A stretch of 64,000 nucleotides of DNA. Origin: Gymnothorax reevesii (Eukaryota; Chordata; Actinopteri; Anguilliformes; Muraenidae). This document shows, piece by piece, positions 11,401 through 25,876 of the stretch; position 1 is the first letter of the stretch, and each line of letters opens with the position of its first letter. The position numbers and the translations under genes are program-made. The notes beneath the pieces were generated by a model, which worked only from the letters and a program-made list of their open reading frames with translations, was not told the origin of the DNA and made no database searches. Where the stretch lies: positions 39,015,430-39,079,429 of the forward strand of contig CM056588.1 in NCBI GenBank assembly GCA_029721435.1, given 5' to 3'.

Positions 11401-14400
11401 CGGAGTTTGAGTAGAGATGAGTTGAGATGGCCTAGAGATTGAGTGGAGAGGATGCTGCATTTGAATATGGTGGGACAGGGTTCTGATCAGCGATGGTCCC
11501 ACTTTCAAGAGGATGGAGTCACGGTTTGATTAAAAAAGTTACGTCAGATTCACTTCTTTCGTTCTTTTACAAGTCTTTTCATGTAACTTTTGATTAAATT
11601 TTTAAATTTCAGGCCAGTTTAATTGAGAAAATTAAGTTGCTTGACTCCGTCAAGATGAACAAGTTGACGTAACATGCTAGGAGGGGCTGGTATATTTAGT
11701 TTGGAGGGGCCAATGCTGCTCGTGACACCGAGATCTAATTTACTTTCCGAGCGGAGCCGGATTCATTAAAAAAGGACAGCTAAAATTCCCATGGCGTCCA
11801 CTCTGTTTCCGGAACCCGGAGAGACCGCGCAATAAAAGCCACTGGACCCTATCGATCAGCTACCATTTCAGAGAGATGTCACTCCAGAGATACGCAGCGG
11901 AATTTAAAATATCATTTTTGCGCAGTTGTGCTGCTCAGTTTAGATATACTTGAGGGCTAAAAATCAATTTATGGCATTGGTCTCTGCGTCTAATGTGTTT
12001 TGTTTATGGTAAATAAAACAGACACTTGCCTTAAAGAGATTACCAAGCTGCCTGTTCCTACAGTGTGTGCTTATTCAGAATTAAATGGATTTAATACCCT
12101 GTTTCACGGAGAGTCCAGGGCAGTGATACACTTGTATTTGTCTCTAAATGGAACCCATTGCTGGCTCAATTTAGATAGTGGGCTGTTTGTCTTCCCCTCT
12201 GAGGTGGCTGTTTGATTTGGTTGATGGTACTTCTGAGTTGAGGTTCATAAAGGGATGATACTCTGTCTTTGAGGCAATGGGGGAGCCCCTCTGTACCTCT
12301 CAAACTTTATAGACCAGAGCACTTCTCTGGCTCTGTGAAGGAAGATCTGTGTTATTGATTAGGCTTCCAATCCTGTCCTGGAGGGTGTTTGCGAAAAGGA
12401 GGCCAGTTTAACAGAGTGTCTCTGTCTTTCGCTTGAAAAGGCATTCCCTCAAGACCCGCGTTTGCGTACACCGGGCTGCTTTTGACTTATCACTATGTGA
12501 ACAAACAAAATTCACTACTTTTGAAGTCTGTGCATTTCTCAGAAGTTTGCTGAAGTCAGGATTTGGCAGATGGGGTTAGATGTGTGGCGGGTCTGGTTAC
12601 AATGGCCTGGTGCTTATGATGGGCATTTTGGGACTGACTGATCTATTGGAGCCAAAGATTTTCCCATGCAGTCCACTGTTGTGGTATATCCTACCTCAAT
12701 ACGAGCAGTTATGGGCGTGCATTGGGGGTTGTAATTAGTTTTAGTTGTCTAATGCAGGGTCCCCTAGTCAGTATTGTCAATGTAAGCACAGATATACCGC
12801 TACACATATAGCCGCTCTTAACATAGCCAGGCCTACTGGTGTTATTATTCCAAACTAAAAAGAGCCAGGGCAGCCTTGGTTCAGTCAGAACAGGACAAGT
12901 TTAGGTCCATGTTGTACAATGGGCAAGTTTCAACTTATATGAGCTGCTTATTTCATGACCGGGGTTCTGGATGTTTTTAATTCTTCAGAGGGTCATGTTA
13001 ATACCTTATTTATTCAGTTTTGAGTTGTGAATGAATTTTCCTCTTGAATGACAAAATCATTCTCTATTTCCTTGGCATTATAGTATAAATGTTTAAGCGC
13101 AAAAGCGCCCCCCTCCTCATCCACCTTTCAAATGAAGAACAATTAGCGTCTCCCCGAGCAAAACACGTCGGCTACGCTTGAGCGGTGACAGGTGGCCGCT
13201 GTTCGCCGGTGCTCACCGTCTCTGAGGGCGCGGTGTCTGTTTCCCGTCCCTAGCTGCAGAACGGAACAGCAGCCCCGCACTGCGCCCCACCCAAAATTAC
13301 ATTATGGCGAAAGCCAGCCGTGTATTTCTGAATTACACTGTAATTTTTTCCCTCTCGCGGTTTTGAAATTCAATACGAAAAATGCGTTCAGATCATGTCA
13401 TTGTGTGTTTCGTCCATAAATAGATCGTTACAATGCTACTCGAGGACCCTTTTTAGCCGAGAATAAATTGATATGCAAGTTGCATTCTTTTGGGGTGATG
13501 AAGATACGCAGTTCCTTTTTCCATTACTTTACTATCATTTTTTTTTTCATTTTAAATCGAGCACTTCTTAATTTGGGTATTGAATAAAAACAGGCTTGCT
13601 TTCATCAGAGAAGGGTTAAAAAAAATGGTGTGATTTCAGAGATTGGCCCTCAGTGAGTCAGGCTTCCCTGCAGTAAGCGGGAGTTATTTTCAGAAGGGTT
13701 GCTTGAAAACTGTAAAGTTTTTGAGTACAAATTTGAGCTGGATGCGCCAAACTGATGTCTCCGCAGATAGGCCTATATTAATCATTTTTGGCTGCTTATG
13801 CCTTCAAATGAATGAACGGACAGGAGTATATCATAAGAGTGAATTAAGTTGAAGATTATAAAGAACTTTTTATGACTTGTGTTGCATGCAGCAAATTTTA
13901 AATGGTAAACAGTGCCATCTTCTGGAAACGTATCAGTCCATTACGATCAAGTATTGTTTTCTTATTAACAAACCACTTAATTGTTCATTGCGCCTAAGTG
14001 TCATACATGTGTGATGGGACTACACCTAATAGTTTATCAGCAAAGGTGTGAAATATTCAGTGCAACCGGGACAAAGGTCGCTACAGTCGCGCTTTACCCA
14101 AAGTCGCAAGTTATTTTGTTTTTGTTTTTTTTGGATGGCGGAAAATTTTCGGCGTTACCATTCCTGATTGTTGTGAAGCACGAGTGAATTACTAATGATT
14201 TTGCATGTGCAGTTCTCTTCAGGGATTGGAATCAAAATGTTTTCATTTTTGTTTCGGCCTGAGTAGAAACCTTATCATTTCCATTCTCCAGTATTGTGGC
14301 CTTTCCTCTAATTGATGACCAGTAAGAGCATTATATAAGAACATCAGTAACATTCTTGTTAAAAATCACATCACCATTACAAAATGATTTAAATATCATT

Positions 14401-17400
14401 AGGATACAATATTTAAGCATCAGAGAGACAGAAACAATAAATATTTGCAGCTTTGCACTGGGCCGAATGAGTAATTCTCAATATTTAGCTCATGTAGTCT
14501 GACAGGCTCTCCCCTGGAACCCCAGCATACAAATGAGGTGAAAAAATCTACAATCTGTGTTCATGCAAAGGAATGATCCAAAGATGCTTTCGCTTTAGCT
14601 TTCATTGAGCAGCAATAATAAGGTGGGTGTAGGTGTAAACGCTACATAACATTTTCCAACTTTTGAAACCGGCCTGTTGGGTTGGCTTGAAACTTTTGAA
14701 TGAAATAAAATGACATGAAATCAATTGCAGTGTCAGATTTCATTTGTTTTTGTGTAGAAGTGTCCTTTCAAACTGGCAGCAACATTATTAACCCTTTCAC
14801 CCCCAGCAGTGCCCAGTTCTCACTGCTATTTCTCCCCATGGCCCTTGTTGACATTCTAACTAAATTTCTTTTTTATTTAGTCTGTTTTTATTCCTGATAT
14901 ATATATTTTTTGTACCTTTATTTTAACAGGAGGTCCCTTGAGATTGGATCTCTTTTGTGAGGGAGACCTGGGCATGTTGAAAGAAAAATAAGAAAAAGAG
15001 TGCCATATGGCTCTATTAGGGAAAATATTCCAGTCACAGAAGAGTGCCATATGGCACTACTGGGAGTGAAAGGGTTAAATCAGGCTGTACCATTTAAGCA
15101 TTTAATGGCTGAAAAAATGTAATAATTAGACCGTATTTCACAGAAAGTGTTCTTCAGTTTGCCTTTCCTTTCTTTTTAACTTACATCTACGTAGTAAACT
15201 ATAAGAATCACTAGCATGTAGCCCATATAGCATCCTATGTGGTTCTGAAACCGTCAATGACAAATTATAAATATAAAGGGGATTCTAGCAGCAGTTTCTG
15301 GTCAACTAACCTTTGTAATAGTCAAGAAAAAGATTTTAAGTTATCAGAACAAGGTTCATGCCTGTTGTATTCTAGTGCAGAACAACGGCCCTGGATGCTT
15401 TGTGTACTAACATTGCACAAATGGAGTATTTTGCAGGGGTAAAAATCACCGCAGTGGATTTTTGAGACGCACAAATGTATATTACTGGCTAATTTATTCA
15501 AAATCATAACTTGGGAAAAATGTTGGCTTGCTGGCTAAGATTAGGATAACTGAGGATACATAACAGGCTAGCTACCTGGCTGCAGTATATGCAAATTAAA
15601 TTACAATGACAGTTATGTTTTGAATTATTGTACAACCAAATGGCAGCTAGCTAATTATAACTGTATACATTATGTCTACTTTCCTTCACAACCAGAAGGA
15701 GAAAACGGAAAAATAACGTCACAATTCGCAGGAGGTGGATCTCGTCAAACCACAATCCTTGTCGCAGGCCTACCAAAGAAAACAGTCAAGCTGTAACAGA
15801 AGTTTGTCAAATGTCTACCTTTTTCGAAAAACCACCAACACAAAATCGAAAACTTGCCACATTCCCGCAAATCTTTGCACCACAACTCTTTGAAGTCGAT
15901 GCATTTTCACCAGAACCTGTAGCAAACCCATGCAGAGACGAACCAACTGCGTACGCGCACTCTCCTCGAGCATTTTTTTCTCCGCCAAAATGTCCAGAGA
16001 CAAGTTGGTTCATTTCGGGGTTTGTTACAGGCCATGCAATTTGATGAGTTTGGTTCTGGTGAAAATGTATCGAATTCAAAGTGTTGTGGTGCGAAGTTTT
16101 GCGGGAATGCAACATGTTTTCAATTTTGTGTTACTGGTTATTTGAAAAAGGTAGAAATCTGACAAACTTTTGTTACAGCTCGGCTGTTTTCTTTCGGTGG
16201 GCCTGTGTTAGCTACTTCCATTATTAGCTCCCGAAAAAGCGATACCTGATCGGACAAGTAAATTGCTAGATTTACTACCTCGACGTGACATTTTTCTTGC
16301 CATGGGTAATCTGGTAATCCTTTTTGTTGTTACTGTCCATTTAATGACTTATCGGCGCAATAAGTAATTATTTTGAATAACTAAAGCTTTAAATAATATC
16401 TCCTCAGAGACGGTTAACTGTTGACAACCTATTCCGTGCGTTGCTGCTTGTTGCACGACACTTAATGTATTTTCTAAGTGCCTCTGGTATGTTATTTCAC
16501 ACAATGTTTCAGTGATTTATATTGGAAAAGGTCAGGATGGCTAATGTTGGGTCGATGATCCATCTTACCTCCTCGCAGTCATATGCAGGTTCATAAAATC
16601 TGATATTAGCCTACAAACGTGGACACAATAATAGGCTACTTCTTACCATTAAAAAAAAACAAAGGACATCCATCCAATGTAGCATGAGTAAATGGAGAAT
16701 ACATCCAATACTGGAAGGGAAGACATTATTTAGTTTGTTCTGTATTAAAAGAATCAAATTTTACATTTGTGTCATGGCAATTCACTGTGAAAGCTTTGAG
16801 TCTGCTTGAGCATTTGCGTGCGCAGTTGCAGTGCTCTTTCCCTTCAGCAAACGAAAGAGAACAGCTCGTAAAACGCCAAGCGTTCTTGTGAAACAAATGA
16901 TGGGCAATTAGCACTGCTGAACCCTGACGGGGTGCAGTTAAAAGGCTAATTTCTTTTTCACTTGCAGTGACCTGGGGTGGGTGTTATTGCTACGGCATTG
17001 TGCTTTCGTCATGTTAGCCACTACGGCGATTAATGTTTGGTGGCTCAGTTAGCAACAACTTGCTCCCCCATTTGTATCAGTATGCCACCCCCATGTACCC
17101 CTTTTAGTTTTAACTTTAGTTTTCCTTTAACTTGATTCAAAGTCAGAAAAGGCATTTTTTTGTAATTTTGGACAATGTCACATGCACATTCTGTATCTGC
17201 AGCTTGCAGCGTTTCACTGAAGCTACTTGACACGTACTGAGGGAAATATTCAAACCGAGGATGCCATGTTTTTATGACCACAGCATTCAATGGAAAATAT
17301 CTAGATTTTTTTAAATCACTTAATATCCATTTCCCTGTAATTCAGTAGGACATATTTGGGATTGTTGAAAACCTTGGGTTCTCCTCCAGAATTTAAAATA

Positions 17401-20400
17401 GGCATGAAGTTCCACAGGTTTTAATATAGCAGCTGCATTTGACTGACCTGTATGAATCCATAGGTTCTATGTGGTGAGCACCAACCTGCCCCCCTTATGT
17501 TGTACAAAAATTAAGTTGTGGTCAACTGAAGTGGTTGTGATAATCAAAAATACATAATCTTGGAGTACATTTAACTTCTTTAAATGGCAATCCACAAAAT
17601 TTTTGTGAAATTTTCATAATTTCCAGGAAAAATTTTGATGCCGTTCAGGCAGAAAATGACCATTTCATATATGACTCAAAAATTGTGATTGTTGTCAAAC
17701 TTTTTTTTAATTTTAGAAATTTTGTGTCAACTGACGTAAGTGCTAAAATAGAACCGTAATAGTCCTCTCCAATGACCTGATTATTGTAGAACAACCTGTG
17801 AATGCTCCATAACCCAGTTTTAATTTCATTCATTGTGTTTCATTTAATTCGGGTCCATATCATTCATTTTTCCATTTATTGTCTCGATTACTGAAGAGTA
17901 ATTGGCTTCCTCATGAGCGGAGCCCCTGTCGTTAGGGAAGTGCACTCATGCCTGTGCGGTGTCATAATGCGATTTTTCTGCACTCAGCGCACACTGGAGG
18001 ATTGTGGGATAGGTGTTTGACTCCTCTGATCCCGAGTTGCCCTCGTGAATATTGCAGGAGCGATTATCCTCTGCGTTCGTGACAACACTTGCGAGGCTCT
18101 CTACATGCTGTAGAAAGAGAAACCTTCAGCCTCATGTCCCTTCTGTCTTCGGTCCTTTCTGCCCTTTGTGTAGACATAGTTAGGAAGAGGGGCAATAGTC
18201 TTGCTAGAAGAAGAATCTATCGTAACTGAATTGTCATTACATTATATTTCGTATTCAGTGTTTGTTTCACACGCTTACCCAGACGGACTTACAGCAAACC
18301 ACGTACCCTGTGAAAGGATGTACATTTCCGAAGTAGAAAAGAGACAAAGTGGATTGAAACTTAGACCCCATGGAGCAACTTGTTAGTTCTGGTTGGCCAC
18401 AGTGTCTGTTGGATTGTGCTGTTAATCTGCGCAAGGTATTCATGTAAGTCACTGATGAGTTCACACACTTTGGTCTCATGGACCTTTCTCTCTAAAATTA
18501 GCCACCATACTCAAGGCCAGTCAGCTGATAATAGGCACCCCTATTATAGCCGGGTTCCTCCAGGGCTTTATTCCTATTAAGGAGTTTTTCTCACCACCGT
18601 TTTAGGATTTTTCTCCCTACTGGGAGTTTTTATAATCTTAGAGGGGCCCTTACAGGGACTCTGTAAAGAGCCTTTGTTATATTTTTTCTGTAAAAAAAAG
18701 AAACAAAAACACCACACAAATAAAATTGAATTAAATTAAATGTATTAACTGACTGCTGATTGATGCTGCAAAAGCCTGTAGATACTGCTGCATTTCAGGT
18801 TTGGAATCCCGGACTGGAGTTTTCCTGCTGTAACCTGTTGGGGCAAAAGCATCAGTAAAACAGTCCTGGCAGATGATATTAGGTTAACAAATCACATGCA
18901 TAGGTTTTATTGCAGTTATCGACGTAACAGTACAACTAGACCAATAATGGCTGTTAAAGAGCTCATGAGGGGTGGGGGTGGGGAGGTGCAGCCTATGAAG
19001 GAGGGACTGTAGATTGCGCTATTCTTTACGCAATGCAGTCCACTGTAATTAACTCAGTCCAAAGCAAGAACACTAAAAAATTAAGTAAATCATTGATTAT
19101 TTGTTTCGATTAAAAACATTTCAATAATGTGGAATGGATGTCCACAATTTTTGTTTTAGTAAATACAGTATTTTTTTTCATGTCAGTGAAGCTGGTCAGT
19201 GTCTCTGAGTAGAATATCAAATTAAATTAACTTATGTGGAAGGTATAACTTTATTTAAATTCCGCACTTTGTTCTGACACTGATATTATGTTATAGCTGG
19301 TCATTATGCTCTTGTTACTGATGTCGTTTATACTGGATGATAAATTTCAAACATCAAAACAAGCCTCCACTAACACTGCAAATTGGCATTAGGGAGCAGG
19401 TCAGGTATTTACGTCTGCCCAACTTTAATGACGTGTCTCGCAAGCTTCATCTGAAAGTGGAAATTCGATTCACGAATGTGGAGATAATACTTAAATGGTC
19501 AATATCCTTGTTTCCTCGGTTATAAATACTACCGATGTACCATAATAGCAAAGTGCAAATGATGACGTCTGTATGCCTTTGGGAACTGCAAATTAAATTG
19601 TTGACCGAGGCTCCTGTTAAATGCAACCAGGTCATAAGAAGAATTGACACATGATGTTTGACTGGTGCTCTTATCCAGATTTTCTTATGTGGCAGTCAGG
19701 TTCCCTGATGGGATATTATGTTGCGGGGCAGTCATTCATTGGATGGACAGTGGGGGTTGATGATTGCTATTGGTCAGTGCTGGAAGAGGGAAGTAATGGA
19801 TTCGGGGGCATTAGTCTGCTGAACCCAGAGGAAATTGGTTTGCTCCTAATATGGATCTGCGCACCTTGTCCTCCCCAATACTGGATGATGTGGGCCCACA
19901 GGGCCAGGAATTCTGGGTGATCCTCTCCTCATTAGACTGCAGTCTAACACAGGAGAGGCCTGTTGGCTTTTATAACTCCTCATTTCCTCTGAGCTGTAGC
20001 TGACAAGGATGTCTCCTGGCTTGAATGCCGCTATTGATCCTCTGTGTGGGCTTGACCTTTGACCTATGGATTCCCAGGCACTTCTGGAAGGCACCCCCTC
20101 CAATAGCTGGTTCTGATTTCCTGTCTGCGAGTCGGAACTCATCCAGTCCCAAAAGAACAAATAAAAAATGAATTAAAGTGGTGGCTTAATGAGACAGGGT
20201 GTTGGTTTGTTTGCACGCTGGTAAATCCTTGATTATGGTTGTGCTCAAAAGTTTGCAACCCTGACTGAATTTGTAAAATAGGTTACATTTTTTAAAGAAT
20301 ACATGAATTTCCAGTCAAAGCACATTTCTTTTATTTCTTATTGGAATCATGTCCAACTGCTGGTCATGTAGAGTGGCTCAATCATCAAATCAAACAAGGC

Positions 20401-23400
20401 AACTGAGGTTAGGTTTGGGTTTTCATGCTGGAAAGTCCAAGTGCGTTCCATGCTCAGCTGTCATGCTAAAGACTGCAAATTGTCTGCCAGTATTTTTTGA
20501 TAGCATGCTGCGTTCATCTTGCCACTAATTATCGCAAGATTCCCTGTGCCTTTAGAGCTCACACACTCCCAGAACATCAAAGAGCCACCACCATGCTTTG
20601 CAATGGGAATGGTATATTTTTCACCATGGGCCTTGTTGACTGCTCCTCAAACATAGCGCTTATGGTTGCGACCATAAAGTTCCATTTTGGTCTATTTTGG
20701 TTGTGAGGTGTGTCAAGGTGTTGACTGGCATATTTTAGGTGGGCTTTTCTGTAGGATTGGCGCAATAATGGCTTCCTTCTACCAACTCGACCATGCTGCT
20801 TGTTGTTTAAGTACCTCCTGTGCTCCTGGAAATGACCACACCACCTTTTTCCAGAGCTTTCTGTATTTCTCTTGAGGTAGCTTGTGGATTTTTCTTTGCG
20901 TCCCAAACAAATCTCCTGGCTGTTTGGGCTGAAATCTTTCTTGGCCATCCTGACCTTGGCTTAGTATCAACATATCCCCTAATTTTCCACCTCTTAATCA
21001 CAGACTGAACAGTACTGAGTGGCATTTTCAAGTCTTTGGATATGCCCCCCATGACTCAGTGTCTGGTCAGATCAGTGCATCCACTCGGGAGCTAACAAAC
21101 TCAATGACTATACACAGACCGTAGTCACAAGTCAAAAAGCCACAGGTGTGGAGCCCTTAATAGCCATTTAAACTTGAGTTTGTCACCTTGCGCCTTTATA
21201 ACGAGGTCAAACATTCAAGGGTCGTCAATGATCAGGGCCGTTTGCCTGACTTCAGTTATCATTATGATTTCAAAAGGAGCCCAACACCTATTTGACGCGT
21301 GACTTTGCATGATCACAATCCTTAAATACCGGTAAAAGACAAGTTTTTTGCATGGTGAGTCATATTTTCAAAATAAGTGGCATCATGTCACAAATTCAGC
21401 GAGGCTATGCAAATTTCTGAGCATAAAGGAGAAGGGTTGGATAGCAGTTAAAATGAGGCTTCTGAGAGGGTTTGGGTACAGTTGGTGGTGGATGATTGGA
21501 CGTGAGCGTGGACATTTGTTGTGTCATCCAACTCAATTTGTGCTCATTCGTAGTTAAGTTAGTGCAGTGGCCATTCAATTGAGCCTTGTACAGTGTAGTG
21601 CTGTGTCCACTCATTTGCTGCTTGAGCAGTATTAGTAGCAGTTTAGTAGTATTATTAGCAGTTTTCTCAATTTTTTTTTTTTTGAGTAGCACTCAGTCAA
21701 ACCAGTTCAAACGTGACCCTACACTTCCTTGGGCCCTCAGCAATACTGTCACCAAGTTTGAAGTCGAAAAGATGAGTAGCTGTTGAGATATGCAAAGGGC
21801 ACACACACACACACGCACGCGTGCAGACCTATGGCCTGTGGATCTCGGCTAAAGCTGTCTACTTTTCCCTTCTTTCCAGGAAGCACGTGATCCAGGTGGA
21901 CTCAGTGCAGCGGTGGATGGAGGACTTGCGTCACATGACGGAGGTGGAGTGCATGTACATCCTGCAGTCAAAGCCCATTGGTGTCGACGAGGATGCGCAG
22001 CAGGGAGAGCTAATCGTGGGCGCGGCCGGGGACCAGGGCGCTGGGGGCGGTATGGCGGCTAACGGGGGCCTGCAGACGCTGCTGAAGAGAGCCTTCATCG
22101 TGAGCACCGAGCTGGGAAAGATGTTTCAGAGGCTGGAGAAAGGCCGCTGGCAGCGGGTCCACAGTGCTGCCGTGCGCGCCAACTCTCACGTGCACTCCCT
22201 TATACAGGAGTACAGCGCCTCCCGCAGCCCCCCGGCAGAACTGCAGAAGGTGAGGGATGGGGGGGGAGCGATTATGACTCCAGACTTCCCATGCTTCTCA
22301 TTACTCAGGAATTGGAAACAATGTATGTGTTTCATGATCTTTTAAATTGTTTTAATGAAATAAGACCATTTGAAACGTTTTCATGCAATTCCATTGCTTT
22401 CAATCCCTCAGTTAAGACAACCCTGAGAATTCCCGAGTCATAATCGATTTCCGTGTCATTAGTGGGGAAATCCACCGTAATGCACGTGAAACCGATTAAT
22501 TGATGCACAATGACTTAAATTCCCCGAGTGAATTTCTTCAGTGAGTGTTGATTGAATAATTGCTGACTACGCCACAGGAACGTGAATGCCACTCAGAGGA
22601 GAAACTCGCCACTAAGAGGAGAAACTCATGCCTAAGGCATGAGACTTGGCATCGCTGTGTCAGGGCTGCCCACAGAGCACCGCTAGTAACGTAGTCACCA
22701 CAGCTGTATGTTGGAATGTTGCATTTCTGGCAAAAGCTCATCGCGCCTGCTTACGTAAAAGCCAGCGGAGACTACTGATGACGTATGTGATTGTTGAAGG
22801 GGTGTCCCAATTCGTAGGGTTTGACTTTCAACCCCTACCCCTCGTAGCTTTGTTTCAAGGGGCAAGGGGCAAGGGGTAGGGCAGGGTGTAGGGGTAAAAA
22901 AGAGAAATGGGATTGGGCCTAAATCCCAGGGTGGATCCCAAAAATCTCAACATATATTCTCCCTTCCTCTTCTGTTCTAGAAGGAGAGGAGTATTGGGAA
23001 TCACCCCTTATAACACCCAGCTAAAATACTATTCATGTTTATACTCTCAGGTCCACGAATGTTTGGACATTGACAGAGTTTTTGTTTTAGCTGTCTCCTA
23101 CATCATAATCACGATTAAATTTAAAGGGGTCATATTATCCCAGTTTCTCAGTTTAATGTGTTCAATTTTGTGGTTTATGTACATTTGCATTTTTAATGGT
23201 CAAACAGCACCTAATTGCAGGTGTACAGGCTGTGTGTGCAGCACCTCAGGTTCACTCAGCCAGAAATGGGCTGTTTGACCTCCTGTATTTTTAAGGCCCC
23301 CATTTTTAAGGTCTTTCTTGAAGCCCGATCTTTGATTGGCCAGTTGCAACTCAGGAAGCAGCCCTCAGTAAAATTAAGGGAACACTGTATAAGGTTGGTC

Positions 23401-25805
23401 TTCAAATGCTGAGAAACAGTGGTAGAAATGAATTTTAACCATGATTCTTCACCTTGTCTTCCTTTGGAAGTCCATACGGAGAGAATTTGCCTTGTATTGA
23501 AGAAAATAGCAGCTTATCGACAGGTTAATACACCGAAACCAAACTCTTTCGCTTCTGCTTTATCTAACTTTGTTTGAGGCTTTGCCTAACTAGCCACTAG
23601 ACGAGCATTATGTGTCATATCATGACTTAGACAAGTTACTGAAGAAACAGCTTATTTAAATTTGATGGAGAAATTACAATTGTTTCCCCCCAGTCCCAGC
23701 TGGTCTGTTATCTGTTGACTCGCTGCTGAGGCTGGTACAGAGACACAATGTGTAGTGCTTTTGCCCCTCATCAAGAATGTCATGGGTTTGAATCCTGGCC
23801 CAGGCCTCCACTGTGTGGTTTGAATGTTTTTCCTCAAGTTTTTGTGGAATTCCTCCCACAGTCCAAAGACATTTTGGGCAAATTAAATACTCTAAATGAC
23901 CCTTTATCCTGGCCGGTAATGAACGTGTTTGATGATGGATGAATGGAGAGACATTACAAGGAGAAAGTTTAGCCCACACTATTTAGGAGCCCACAAGGGC
24001 TTCATTGTGCTGATGGGGTAATCAGGCTCATTATCATTAAAGATGCTGAACTCCAGTATGGCAGTCTCCCCTCCTCTTTTTTTACCGAGCACCCCGTACC
24101 TGCCTCTTGTTAACTACAAGAGTTCTTCTAAACAAGGAACGTTCAGGTTCTTTACCAGCTGCGATAGCAAAGCTGGTATTGTTTCCAGTTGTTCTGTGTT
24201 TCATCAAGCCAAACCACTGTAAAATTACTCTGAAATTACTTAAAAACTACCTGGAAAGCGGTTTAGAGCATTTTTGCAAGTGTTAATAAATATTGTCTGT
24301 CTGTATATTTGTTTTGGAACAATTCTTGTGAATATGGTCGCATCACACTCTTTTTAAGATACAGTCATCAAACTTCACTGGTGAATATTGCCCTACAAAG
24401 GCTAAGTGCAGTAACTACAAAATAATTTAAGCAGTAAAGAATGGCTTCAGAATTTGTTTGCTGTCCAACAAACAAATAGTTGGCCCAATTTATGATAGAT
24501 TATGGTCAACGGACTTGCTAGGGTATAATTTCAATCCAAATAAATCCTGACCCCCGTTTACTTTAAGGCCCAGAACTGCACAAATCACATTTTATCCAGC
24601 GTAGTTACTGCACTTAGGCTTTGTAGGGCGGAATAGTTGTGATAAAGAGGAAGGCTGAGTTCGACGATAGGCATGTTCTGTGCTACACTGTAAGCAATGC
24701 CCACTTCGCTATTGCGGCTGATTTGATCCCAGATGACCTCTGGTCTTAACAATGGAAGATTTTGCTCCTGTGTTGCTGCATCTGCACATCTTACCCTACC
24801 CCAGCCCTTCAGTTACCCAGCCTGCTCTCTCATGGACAGGGTCCTGGGGGCATTGGGAGGTCCCAGTGTGTATCAGGCCAAAAGGCACAAGTAAAGCACA
24901 GCCCACTGGCCTGTCACTGGTCACCCACATCATTCCTCGCATCACAGGGCTGACCTACTTTTTAGAAGGTGCCTCAAATCAGGATGTCTCAGTGTTGTTA
25001 ATAGTAAGTCTCGTAACTGTTGAAACTAAGCTGTTACCTGCTGTTAACATTTTAAGAATATGCCGGTTTCCTTGATTGTTAAAAATAGCTAACTTTCTGG
25101 TTGGAATTGGCAAGAGCGACTGTCTGTAAGATGAGTGCATTTTAACTGCAACAAAAAATGACCAAAGTTGGTTTCCATTGAACCAAAGATTCCGGGAAAA
25201 CTAGACCAATTTTATGTTGGCAAAGTTTACCATTATTTCATAGGAATGAACTGGGAACCAGAAATTCTCCTTTGGGCATGCTTAATGTGTTCTGCATTGA
25301 TTTAATGTCATAAGTGGTGCAATTATGCTGTTATGGGAGGAATCTGTGGTGAGATAGAAAAATTTTTGTTTTATCATTTTATTTCTCTTATTTCAAAGAG
25401 AAATAACTCTATTATATAACTCTATTTCAAAGAGCTTCTCACTAATCTAGTCAAAGTAATTAGTAAAACTGCAAATAATTCCTATTTTTATCTTCGAAAA
25501 TCAATTTTTAGTGATATTATGTTGTTGCTGTCGGATTGATTACAGTATCTGCGATATTGGCAGTCGAGTGTTCGGAGTCATTGCCTCATCTTATGGGATG
25601 AGTCATAGGAAATGTCTGGCATTGATTTCATCTCTATTCAGTGGCGGTGTTGCGTAACGGTGAGAGATCTTTGTTTGCAATTCTGAGGTTATTGAGGCTG
25701 TTCCCAGTTTTGGCTTTTGTCATTGTACCCTTGAGAAGAACAATTTAACCTGCCTTAGTGAATGTGAATACCCAGCTGTATAAATGCACTGGGCCCGTAA
25801 ATTAC

Positions 25806-25876
<71 letters not shown>

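Larger units (their letters stand above)
8443..21879 (+). other. insc: INSC intron 1
   Basis: A 13.4-kb intron, GTAAGG...TTTCCAG. Apart from the repeats listed separately, the stretches 10.3-13.1, 15.1-15.7, 16.2-17.1 and 18.7-20.2 kb hold AT-rich sequence in which I recognise no exon. A short relic with TACCCCTCAGCCC / GGGCTGAGGGGTA inverted ends lies at 8907-9006. A fish-type repeat with GGAGTTTTTCTCACCACC lies at about 18530-18690. A CA repeat lies at 21800-21820, near the exon 2 acceptor. Confidence 0.8.

Noticed and set aside
15807..16145. Overlapping open frames on both strands (about 60-100 codons)
   Set aside because: They are products of the inverted-repeat symmetry of the fold-back element; no known domain and no codon signal.
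21821..21879. In-frame ATG at 21821 as the INSC start
   Set aside because: The preceding sequence is a CA repeat and a clear acceptor (TTTCCAG) follows at 21873-21879. The 8390 exon fits the phase and the family N-terminus better.
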